Source: Closterium sp. Naga37s-1 (Eukaryota; Streptophyta; Zygnematophyceae; Desmidiales; Closteriaceae). From it: DNA of 64,000 nucleotides. Below, piece after piece: positions 13,251 to 23,382 of this stretch. Every line of letters starts with the position of its first letter. The first letter of the stretch is position 1. Location: assembly GCA_947471745.1 (NCBI GenBank), contig CANJKZ010000523.1, positions 384,501-448,500 of the forward strand, read 5' to 3'. Both the position numbers and the translations under genes were made by a program. The notes below the pieces were generated by a model, which was not told the origin of the DNA, made no database searches, and saw only the letters and a program-made list of their open reading frames with translations.

Positions 13251-16200
13251 TGTGTGTGTGTGTGTGTGTGTGTGTGGGTATGTGTGTGTGTGTGTGTGTG
13301 GGTGGGTGGGTGCACCATCAGTTGAGTCGCTACGAGGACGCGTGCCACCTGTGCGAGAGCACCTTCTCTGCCTCTGAGAGCAACCACGCCGCACCCGCTG
13401 CTGCCGCGGGCGCGAGCAGCAGCAAGGGGCAGCAGGGGCACCTGGTGTGGCGGTGGGCAGTGGTGGGGCGGGCACGGTTCGGGCAGGGGCGACTGGAGGA
13501 TGCGATAGAGCAGCTGGCACGGCTTGACGGCCTGGCCCTGGATCCTGAGAGCAGTGCTGGGGATGCTGGTGGTAGTGGAGGAGGTGAGGGTGGCGGGGGT
13601 GGAGCAGCAGCAGGGCTGTATGCAGTTGCTATTCCCGATACCACTGCGCCTTCAGACTTCACTCGGTCCATCCGGGAGATGCTCCGACTCAAGGTGGGTG
13701 CTTCTGCTCTGCTCTGCTCTGCTTCCCCGCGCTGCTTGCTGCACTGTGCACTGGTTGGGTAACTAACACCTGTGGAAGGGGCTCCAGGTTCATGTGCCAT
13801 TGTGCCATTGTGCCGCTCTTGTGCTGTGCGTCACCCTTGCTGCTCCTTCCTGGTTGGGAAGTCACAGGGTGTAACACTGCGCGCCGTCACCACAGCCATC
13901 TGACCACCTGCACCGTTCCCTTCTCACTGCTCCTCTCCACTTCTCACTGCTCCTCCGTCTCCTTTCCTTCACCACACCCTGATCCTCTCTCTCCTTCACT
14001 CTCGCCCTTGCCCACAGGCAGCAGGCAACGAGGCGTTTCAGGCGGGCAGGCACGAGGAGGCAGTGGAGCGATACACAGCCGCCATCACGCTGCCTGCGCT
14101 CGCTGCCTCGCGCCCCTTCTCCGCCGTGTGCTTCTGCAACCGCGCTGCTGCCAGCCATGCCGCGGGCAACATTGCAGATGCCATTGCGGACTGCAGCAGA
14201 GCCATCGCGCTCGATCCCTCCTATGCCAAGGTGCGCACACGTGCTGGCTGTCTCATGAGCAAGGACACACGTGCTGGCTGTCTCATGAGCAAGGACACAC
14301 GTGCTGGCTGTCTCATGAGCAAGGACACACGTGCTGGCTGTCTCATGAGCAAGGACACACCAGTGCTGTCTCATGAGCAAGGACACACCAGTGCTGTCTC
14401 ATGAGCAAGGACACACCAGTGCTGTCTCATGAGCAAGGACACACCAGTGCTGTCTCCTCCTCTTGATACGTTTTGAACACTCTTTTCTCCACCTTGCATC
14501 ACCACTTGGCCTTCTCCCCCGTCTCCCTCACACACACCATGTCGCTTGCTTGCTCTGTTACCCATCACCTGAAACCCCCTTGTACTCATACACTGGCCCT
14601 CTGACCTCCCTGGGCGCCTCTCTGTGCTACCTGCCTCCTGCCATTTTGCCTAACTACCGTCTGCCGTGTGCGCCATCTCCTCACAGGCCATCTGGCGGCG
14701 TGCCACGCTGTGGGAGAGCGCACGGGAGCACGAGCATGCACTGGCAGACCTTGACCGCCTGCTGCTGCTCGTGCGCGGCAAGGCGTGCGCTGGCAGCGGC
14801 GGCAAGAGCGGTGGGAAGAGCGGGGTGGGCAGTGTGGTGGATGAGCGGCAGGTGAAGGAGTGTATGGGGCGCGTGCAGAAGGAGGTGCAGCACGAGCAGC
14901 AGCCCGACCACTACCTCATGCTGTACGTACGCCCTCCCATCGCCTTCCTTGCTCACATCACATGGCCTGTTTTGCATTATTCGTTGAGCATCGGCTTTGG
15001 GGCTTACGCTTAATGAAACAGCCGTGTCCGCCTTGGGTCTTGCTTGGTTGGTACTCTCCGTTTCTGATGGTGTCTGTCGATGATCTTGTTCTTCTTTGAA
15101 CATTTGTGCGTGGGCTGTGCTGTGTGTGTGGCAGGGGCATGGACCATGCATGCACGGCAGCAGACGTCAAGAAGGCGTACCGCAAGGCAGCCTTACGGCA
15201 CCATCCGGACAAGGTAAACTTCCTCTTCTCCGCTGATTAGTGGATTGCTCTCGCACTGCATACCGTGTTACATGCAGCGTCGTCCTCTTGTGCTCTGCTG
15301 GTTCTTGTGTTCAGCTCATGCTTCCCTGCTCTCTGTAGCGGATCGTGTGTTTTTCCCATGTTTTCCTCCATACGCATCTCTCTCCCTGCCCCTCCCACCC
15401 TGCATCTCTCTGTTCTGCAGGCGGCGCAGCTGTTGTTTCCAGGGAGGGGAGATGCGGATGGGTGGCTGAGCAGGGAGTTGGGGGAGGAGATACAGCGCGA
15501 TGCGGACCGGCTCTTCAAGGCCATTGGCCACGCATACAACGTGCTATCTGATGAAACCAAGGTGCTCAGCTCCCGCCACCACCTCTTTCACTATTTCCCT
15601 TGCCTCTTTCCCTGCTCCTTTCCTCCTCCCCACCCTCCCTCCTCCTCCCCCCAGCAACATTTTACGTACCACTTTTTTGTGAGACTTGTACGCCTGTCTC
15701 CGTGCTTATCCATGTATGTGCCATTCCTTTCTCATAGTAGTTTCCCTAACTGCTGGCCTTTGTCCGTACCTGTACGGTTTGGTTTTGACTTAATGCCATT
15801 CATTTCAGAGGACTGAGTACGATGCACAGGAGCGGGTGCGGAAAATGCGGTCTCGGTACGCATACGCTGATGTATCCGCAGCTGCGGCAGCTGCCGCAGC
15901 GTCTGCTGCAGCAGATGATGTATTCGGGTCATCATTTGGATACGGTGGGCGCGGCAGCAGCAGCCACAAAAGCCGATGGGGCAATGAAAGCTCATGGGAG
16001 CGGCGACAGGTGGGTTCCTTCTTAGCTCCTTGGCATGTTCCCATGTTTCTGAGATATGTTTTCTTCGCAGTGACAACTTTGAACCATGCTTTTCTTCTCG
16101 TTGCCTTTTACAATGCTGCATCTTGGCTTCACACTGTTGCGGTGGTGCTGTGGCTGGCCTTGCAATGCATGCATCAGGACTATTCCGGGGCTAGTACCCG

Positions 16201-16561
16201 CAGCGGTGCTTCCACCCGTGGAGGGGGCACGGGAGATAAGGCAAGGCGAAGCAACCAGGAAGCACACTCAGGCACTCGGTCCCAGCAGCAGCAACAGCAA
16301 CCCCACTGGAGCGAGCGGGCGACAGGTGGGGGAAGCAGCAGGCGCAATCAGAATAACGCGCCACGGCATGCTGGTGGTGCCGCGGCCAATGGTGCTGGTA
16401 ACAGTGGTGGTGCTGGTGGTGCTGGTGCTGGTGCAGGCAAGCGTGGTGAGAGTGCCAAAGGGGGTTCTGGAAACAGGTGGGAGAGACGGCGGGACTGGGA
16501 GGGTGAGATGTACGACGACGACTACGAGAATGTAGATGACTACAGCTTCTATGACTATTGA
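6076..16561 (+). CDS. TPR and J-domain co-chaperone with FG-rich N-terminus (plant TPR15/TPR16 type)
   Basis: Ten exons: 6076-11612, 11811-12050, 12303-12786, 13322-13693, 14018-14230, 14687-14922, 15135-15213, 15421-15561, 15809-16009 and 16178-16561. All introns are GT-AG, all phases close, and the product is 2,628 residues. Residues 1 to about 1840 are low complexity (Ala, Ser, Gly, Gln, Glu) with scattered FG-type motifs (FRFG, FSFG, FVFG, FEFG). TPR block 1 starts near residue 1842 (WRLKGNQVYGKGEY, later NRAA). TPR block 2 starts near 2208 and has the dicarboxylate-clamp pattern (KAAGN, NRAA, AKAIWRR), which in Hsp70/Hsp90 co-chaperones binds the EEVD tail. The J domain spans about 2354-2440 with an intact HPD (ALRHHPDK, end of exon 7), needed to stimulate Hsp70 ATPase. 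The tail is Gly/Arg/Asp/Tyr-rich. The order TPR-TPR-J matches Arabidopsis At5g12430 and At2g41520; the N-terminal extension is far longer here. Likely cytosolic or nuclear. Confidence 0.93.
13082..13313 (+). repeat. (TG)n microsatellite in intron 3 of the J-protein gene
   Basis: About 230 nt of TG dinucleotides, broken by short GGTATG interruptions, run to within about 10 nt of the 3' splice site at 13320-13321. It stands where a pyrimidine tract would be expected. Confidence 0.95.
14236..14456 (+). repeat. Tandem minisatellite starting at a 5' splice site
   Basis: Units of 30 nt (core GTGCTGGCTGTCTCATGAGC) repeated four times, followed by shorter units (core CAGTGCTGTCTCATGAGC). The array starts about 5 nt inside intron 5 of the J-protein gene, whose donor is at 14231. 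Confidence 0.95.
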
Positions 16562-17446
16562 TCCAAGCAATAGCGGATGTACTGTTTGTACTAGAGGACA
16601 TGTTTGTGTCAGCTTGTGGTTCAAGGATTGCTCTCATCAGCTTGAATTATGTTATTTAGGTGAAGTAGTTCTTCACTGTGTAGTTTTGTAACAAATTTTA
16701 AAAACGCAGTGGGGCTTTTCTGTGTGCTGTGTTGGATGTCAAGACACGTGGGTCTCCACATCTCCACGTCACTGTGGTCCCACGCATGCACCACCCGAAA
16801 TTGCTCTGGGGGGTCAGAACCGTCGATCGGAAGCTTCAAACCAAACTCGCTAGAAAGTAGACACGCTGTCCGCAGCGGGTTTTCAGCGAATTCGCCCGGC
16901 GCATGGAGAGCGACCTCATTTCACTTCATGGGTTCAGGGGTCGGCTCCTCACCTCCAGCATGATCGAACCAGGGGAAATACCCCCCGAGACCGCTCGCAA
17001 TCGGTGATCTACCCACCTGCTGTTGGTGACTCTGCTGGCGCAAAAGTGGTCCGAAATATCTTTCTTTCGGAAGATTTTCGCCATTCCATCCAACCAAGCC
17101 CATCAGGCGTGGGGCAATAGTATGTGTGTGGAATGGCCCTGCCCTGCTGGATTTCGGCCTCTGTTTTGCTGCAACTGCTGTGCGCAAATCAACACAGTGA
17201 ACCGATTGAATATCTTGTGAGCTCCCCGACGGAGCGGAATTGGCGAGATCAAGCGGGCTGCCATCGAGCATGCGCGCTCAACTTGCGCCCATTTTCCACG
17301 CCGAATTTACCTCCGCGATCCTTAGCGCTCCGACCAACCGGAACGGTTTGTCCGCGACATCTACGGCTAGTAGGCGCCCCGTTATAGGCGTATCGCGACG
17401 TGCGTTATTGCCCGTGAGCGTCAGCAGGCAGCGAGTGGTGTGCGAA
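16562..17446. other. Intergenic plus possible N-terminal extension of the PXN gene
   Basis: 3' UTR of the J-protein gene and upstream region of the carrier gene. From an ATG at 17270 an open frame runs in phase into the carrier and would add 59 residues rich in Ser, Arg and Ala. I start the carrier at 17447 because that Met aligns with the first residue of land-plant PXN; 17270 is the alternative. Confidence 0.5.
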
Positions 17447-18636
17447 ATGTCGGACGCGGTGGTGAACGGCTTGGCGGGGGCGTGCGGCGGAATCCTCGCG
17501 CAACTCGTCACGTACCCGCTGCAAGCCGTGTGTTTTTTTGGAGCCTTGCAGCTCAAACCGCAGTTTTGCTTGGCCTCGTGGGCTACAATTTGCGCAATTT
17601 AAAGCCCTAGCTGGCCCAGGCCACACCGTCGCAACTGCTCATTCCGCGCCTTTCCGGCTGCCTGGATGCGTTACCGCTAGCAATTCAGCAATCAACAAAT
17701 TCCGGGGTGTGTTTCGTGCGTGGTGGTGCCGTGGGTGTGATCTGGCAGGTGAACACGCGGCAGCAGACGCAGCGACGGTTGCTAGCGAGGGAGCAGAGAG
17801 ACGGCGCGCATGGCGCCGGGGAAGGCGCCGCTCCGAGTGCGAACGGCGCTGCTGCGGCCGGGACGGGTCAACGGCGCGCTGTGGCGCACAAGAGCACGCA
17901 GCAGGAGATGTGGGAGGTGATCAGACCAGCCCCTGAACGCCCGCAATTCCCCTTCCAGTTCCCCTTTTCTCCCGCGTCCCCGCAAGCCTCCTCCGCGCGC
18001 CAACTCCGCGCGCCACGCGCATCTGCGCACGCTGCCCCTCCCTGCTCTGCCCCCTCACCTCTCATCTCTGCCCCCCTCCACCCCCCGCTTCCCCCCCCTC
18101 CTCCCCCCCTCTCTCCCCCCCGCGCGCGTGCAACCCTTCCGCTCTCCCCTGCTGCGCGTGCAGATCTTCCAGCGGGAGGGCTTGGCGGGCTTGTACCGGG
18201 GGCTGGAGCCGTCACTCGTGGGCACCGCGTGCTCGCAGGTGCGCCTCCCCTCGTTCCCCTCCCTCCCCTCCCTCCCCTCGCGCCGTTCCCATTCGGTCCT
18301 TCTCCCTCCCCTCCAACCCATCACGCTTGCTAGCATAGCATCGTTCCCGTTCTTCGTTCCGCTCCTGCCACCATCAAGCCTCTCAGGCCGGGCTGTTTCC
18401 ATTCCTTCTCCTTTTTCCCCTCCCCCCTGCCCCATTCCCTCCCCCCTCCTCCTCCCTCCTTCCCCCCCCCTCCCCGTCCGCTTCGTGGTGCGCGCAGGGC
18501 GTGTACTATTTCTTCTACCAGCTATTCCGCAGCCACGTGGAGCAGTTAGCAGCGGTGCGCAAGGCGCAGGGCATGGGCAGCGGGCAGGTCACCATGATCA
18601 CATCGCTGCTCGTCGCTGCGCTTGCTGGGTGCGTCC

Positions 18637-18670
<34 letters not shown>

Positions 18671-21600
18671 GCGTCGTTCTGTGCGACCTCTTTCTGCCCT
18701 AACCTCACTAACACATCGCGTTCTGCCTCCTCCCTTTTTCGCTTATCCCCGTGCTCCCTGCGTGCATGTGCATGTGCATGTGCATGTGCAAGTGTGTGTG
18801 TGCACGTGTATGTGTGTGTGCATCGGTGTGCATGCGTGTGCATGTGTGCATGTGCATGTGTGCATGTGCATGTGTGTGTGTGCATGTGTGTGTTGCATGT
18901 GTGTGTGTGCATGCGTGAGCATCTGTGTGCATGTGTGTGCATGTGCATGTGCATGTGTGCATGTGCATGTGTGTGTGTGCATGTGTGTGTGTGCATGCGT
19001 GAACATCTGTGTGCATGTGTGTGCATGTGTGTGCATGTGCATGTGCATGGCACCAGGTCAGTGAACGTGCTACTGACCAACCCCATCTGGGTCATCGTCA
19101 CTCGCATGCAGGTATGCTGCCCACTTCACCTTCCCCTTCACATTCCCCCTCCTCTTCCCCTTCCTCTTCACCTTCCCCTTCACATTCCCCCTCCCCTTCC
19201 CCTTCCCCTTCCCCTTCACCTTCCCCTTCCCCTTCCCCGTCCCCTTCCCCTTGCCCTTTCCCTTCCCCTTCCCCTTGCCCTTGCCCTTGCCCTTGCCCTT
19301 ACCGTTCCCCTTCCCCCTTCACTTTCCTTTCCCTTTCCGTTTCCATTCCTGCCATGAACCTTCCCTTGTGCCTCTCTTTTCCGCTTTCCCTGCAAATGCC
19401 CCTCCCACTACCCAGAATTCTTGTCTACTGTTTCAACTCCTCTCTCCTCCCTCCCTCCCTCCCTCCCTCCCTCCCTCCTCTCTCTTTCCTCTCAATCTGC
19501 CCACCCTCACACCTCACGCTTTCCCCCTATTTCCCGCACCACCCGTCGCTGTCGCCTCTCATCCTTGCCACCTGCCAGACCCAGACACAGGGCCTGCCGC
19601 CGCCCGTCTACATCGCGCGCCACCCGGTCTCCTCCCAGCCCGCCAGTGCGTCGCCGCCCACACATGCTCATGATGACGCTGCAGGGGCTGCGAGTGATAC
19701 CCGGGGCAAGGAGGCAGTGGCACAGCGGTCAGAGGGAGTGGGCGGGGCGGGAGGGGTGCTGGTGAAGAGAAACACAGCAGCAGGCGCAGAGAGGGGTGCA
19801 GGGGGTGTTGTGTCGGGATCAGGCTCGGGCACATGTGATGCCACAGGCGGGGGTGGCAGTGGCGGTGGTGACTGGGGGGGGGGAGCAAGCGGAGGAGGAG
19901 GGGGGGGTGGGAGGAGCGGTAGTGGCGGAGGCAGTGGGAAGGGTGGAGGGGGTGGAGGGAGGTGGGGCGAGGAGGGGAGTGGGGAGGGGCCGTTGCGGGC
20001 GCCGGGGAGTGGAGGGCAGCAGCTGGTGGGGCGGCCTCATGGGGTGCTGGAGACGGTAGGTGCTGTGCTGTGAGGGGTGAGGGGTGGGGGGAAGGGAGGG
20101 CATGCGTGGGCAGCACTTGAGCAGCTGCATGGAAGGTACATCAGGGCCTCACTTTATCTTCATGCTTTCTCCTCTCCGTGCTTGCTCGTGCATGCTTGTG
20201 ACTGCATGTGCGTGAGTGCGTGCATGCATGCGTGAGTGTGTCCATGCATGCGTGTGTGTGCGTGTGTGTGCATGTGTGTGTGTGTGTGTGTGTGTGTGCG
20301 CGTGAGTGAGTGCATGTGTGTGTGAGTGCATGTCTGTGTGTGTGAGTGCATGTGTGTGTGTGTGTGTGTGAGTGCATGTGTGTGTGTGTGTGTGGGTGCG
20401 TGTGTGTGGGTGCGTGTGTGTGTGTGCACTCGTGCGTGCATGGCAGATATGGGAGCTATTTGAGGAGGCAGGCATCCTTGGATTCTGGAAGGGAGTCTTT
20501 CCAACCCTGCTCATGGTAACCCCACCTCTCTCCATCTTTCCAACCATGCCATGCCATGCCATGCCATGCCATGCCATGCCATGCCATGCCATGCCATGCC
20601 ATGCCATGTGTTCGTTCCTCCCCTCCCCCCCACCAGGTGACCAACCCCGCCATCCAGTTCATGATCTACGAGACGTTGTTGGCGCGCATCACAGCAGCGC
20701 GCCCGGCTGCCAGGGGAGGCGCCAAGTCCGCCACCTCCACTGAGGTCCGTGCTGCTCCCTGCATCTCCCCGCTGCTCCCTGCGTCTTGCCGTTTGGTGCT
20801 GTGAGTGACGCGTGCGCTGCCATGGTAGGCCCGTGTGCAAGGCGAGCCTATCGGCAAGCGGGGGTCATCAAGAATGTGGCCTTACCGCATGCTCTCCTTC
20901 TTTCCAAGAAGCAAGAAGCAGCGCTGCCATGGTAGGCCCGTGTGCAAGGCGAGCCTATCGGCAAGAATGTGGCCTTACCGCATGCTCTCCTTCTTTCCAA
21001 CCCATGTGCACCGCACCACCCCCCCATGCAAGCAGATCTTTCTGGTGGGGGCACTGGCCAAGATAGGAGCCACTCTCGCCACGTACCCCATGCTTGTCGT
21101 CAAGGTGAGGGCGGGTGGGGGCGTGCCTGTCAGTCAGCACATAAAAGGAACTTGCAGAGAGGTCTAGGGTGGATGGAACTGCAAGTTTCTTTTATGTTCG
21201 ACACCTCAGCCTCCGGTTCTTCTTGCCTTGCTCACTCCGTGCTCACCTTTCCGTCATCTTGTACTTTCTCTTCGAACCACCCGTCCCTCCCGTCCTCTAT
21301 TTCTCCTCCCCTTTCCCCTCTCGTCCCTTTCTTTTGCTCACTTCCACTCTCCCTCTCCCCATCCCATCTTCTCTCCGTGTGCAGTCGCGCCTGCAAGCGC
21401 GTCACACGGCAGGCCAGCGCTACTCAGGTGTGTGTGCGGCTCTCTCTTCTCTCCCCTCTCCCCCCACACCACACTCTCTCTGCCTCCACAATGCCTTTCA
21501 AACAGCTCTGCCTCACACTCACTTTGTCCTCTCTTCATCCGTCGCTCTCAGCCCGCAATATTTTGCCTCCCAACCCCGTCCAACCCTTCTCAAGCCCTTC

Positions 21601-21971
21601 CATCCCCTCCCCTTCCCCACCGGCACCATTCACCACCTCCTTCACCCACACCCCCCCTCTCCCTTCCCTCCACTTTCTCTCTCTCTCCTCCACCGCCCCC
21701 TCCCTTTCCTCGATTCCCCCTCTTCCGCCCACAACCCGCTCCCGTCACCCTGCGCGCAACAGGCATGTGGGACGCGATATTCAAGATAGTGCGACACGAG
21801 GGCTTGCGGGGGTTCTACCACGGGATGGGCACCAAGATGGCGCAGAGCGTGTTCGCGGCGTCTCTGCTCTTCCTCACCAAGGAGGAGATCGTCAAGGCCG
21901 TGCGTGTCGTGCTCGACCGCCGCGCCCGCCTGCTGCTGCACCCCGCTCAGAGGCGCGCCAGGGCCGTGTGA
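17447..21971 (+). CDS. PXN: Peroxisomal NAD carrier, mitochondrial carrier family (PXN type)
   Basis: Eleven exons: 17447-17527, 17749-17916, 18164-18238, 18498-18628, 19057-19111, 19579-20055, 20447-20515, 20637-20744, 21036-21104, 21385-21427 and 21763-21971, giving 494 residues with every phase closing. The start [15 protein letters not shown] matches the Arabidopsis PXN N-terminus closely. The three carrier repeats are present: TYPLQAVNTRQQ (degenerate first signature, as in PXN), [12 protein letters not shown], and [12 protein letters not shown]; the conserved stretches [15 protein letters not shown] and YYFFYQ are also seen. PXN is known to carry NAD+ into peroxisomes in exchange for adenine nucleotides, supporting beta-oxidation. 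Exon 6 (residues 171-329) is mostly a Gly/Ser-rich hydrophilic loop after the second signature, clearly longer than in land plants. Plain tandem repeats fill several introns. The gene is convergent with the CXC gene on the other strand. Confidence 0.96.
18766..19050 (+). repeat. TGCATG/TG microsatellite in intron 4 of the PXN gene
   Basis: Many TGCATG hexamers mixed with TG dinucleotides run up to about 6 nt before the acceptor at 19055-19056. A (CTG) run of about ten units (about 18640-18669) lies just after the donor. Confidence 0.95.
19121..19330 (+). repeat. CTTCCC-type pyrimidine microsatellite in intron 5 of the PXN gene
   Basis: Hexamer-like CTTCCC/CTTGCC repeats covering about 200 nt of the intron after the donor at 19112. 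Confidence 0.9.
20197..20435 (+). repeat. (TG)n with TGCATG in intron 6 of the PXN gene
   Basis: About 240 nt of TG, TGCATG and TGAGTGCA units reaching within about 12 nt of the acceptor at 20445-20446. Confidence 0.95.
20543..20608 (+). repeat. (ATGCC)n pentanucleotide in intron 7 of the PXN gene
   Basis: About thirteen perfect ATGCC units inside a 121-nt intron, followed by a short C-rich tract before the acceptor at 20636. Confidence 0.95.
20815..21000 (+). repeat. Direct duplication inside intron 8 of the PXN gene
   Basis: A unit of about 80 nt occurs at about 20815-20906 and again at 20921-21000, nearly identical apart from a short insertion in the first copy (around 20860). It makes up most of the 291-nt intron. 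Confidence 0.9.
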
Positions 21972-23382
21972 TGAGGGCGGGTGGAAGGGTGGAGAACGGG
22001 GTAGTGGGGTAAGGAAGAGTTGCAGAGGAGGGCAAGTGGAGGGTTGGGGGGGGGGGAGTGGTGAAGTGTGGGTGGGTGGGTGGGTGGCGCAGTGGTGCAG
22101 GGAGGTTACGGTGACAAGGTGTGAGGAGCGGGATGGGTGGCTGTGGCATGAAAGGCAAGCTGTGATTTGTGCAATGCCGCGCGTTGAGGGGCCGTTGTCG
22201 GGAGTTGTTTCAAGAGGTACAGGCGTTGTCAACACAGTTCACAACTGCTCTGCAGCCATTTCTAATGCGGCATGTCGGAGCAGGGCAGGGCAATTGTGGT
22301 GACTGGATGAGTATGGTAACAATGTGTACCAGGGCAGCTGCGGGGACCACACGGTCTACATTAGGCGGTGCAGTCCCATTTTGATATTCCACTCACATGC
22401 GACCTGACACCAGCACATGCTGTGCTGAGATGGCTTAGCTAGTCGTGCGTTTCAACCGGCACAGCCTACTCAAAAGTGCATGCATGCACAGCTCACACAC
22501 GCTTGATTGTAGTGTTTTGAGTTGATGTTTCAGATAATGACATCACATGTGACATGAACAGCGGAATATAACCACCATCCACCGTATGTAAGAAGGGAGG
22601 AGGGATGGATGGAGGGACAGGTACCATCCCCGTGCTGCATGTGAAGGCTAGTCATGGTGAGGCAGCCTCGAGCAGAATTGCACCTGACAGAACCTCAGAT
22701 TCACAGCCTTGGATCATGTTCCTGTGATCTGCTATCCAAGAATGATAAAAGCTTCACACCCGTTTTCCAGCATTCTACCTGCACTCATGATTTGGTGCCC
22801 TAGTCTAAAAGATGCGAAAATAAAAGGGACAATGAAAAAGCAGTAAATAGCCAGCTCATAGGCTGACAACAGCAGTGGAGCAGAGAGGCTCATGTGTCAA
22901 AAAACATGTGCCTCCCCACCTGCTTGGTGGCTGCAGCAAGCTGACAGCAAAAGAATGTTAACCAGGGATATATGGACCAGGAGTGCGTGCATGTGACCCA
23001 GTGATGCGAGGGACCAACCCAGCAGCATGCCATGCAATTCTGAGAGACGAACCACAACCAGCTCCACTCATGTGACGTCATGTGACGCAACAAGGAGCTG
23101 TGGTGTGCCATTCAGCTGTGCTTCCATGCACACACAGCGAGGTAGGTCGCACGAGCTGAGAGCCTGCAATAACAGCGGCACAGCACGCACTTGCCTGGTG
23201 CCACATGGCTGGTTGGATTGCCCAACCAAGGTCCCATACTCGTGCCTCTGAAAACGCTTATTGTCAGAGTTTAGTATGCTAAATCCGAATCACAATACCA
23301 TGCCCATCCCAATCCCCATCCGAATCACCCCATTGCCCCTCTCCCCTGTGCAATGCGTCCATGCCACTGACACCTGCATGCA
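21972..23382. other. Convergent intergenic region
   Basis: The stop codons of the PXN gene (+) and the CXC gene (-) face each other over 1.4 kb. The first 150 nt are G-rich; the rest is mixed sequence with several ATG-rich stretches but no open frame with recognisable content. It should hold both 3' UTRs and polyadenylation sites. Confidence 0.5.
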
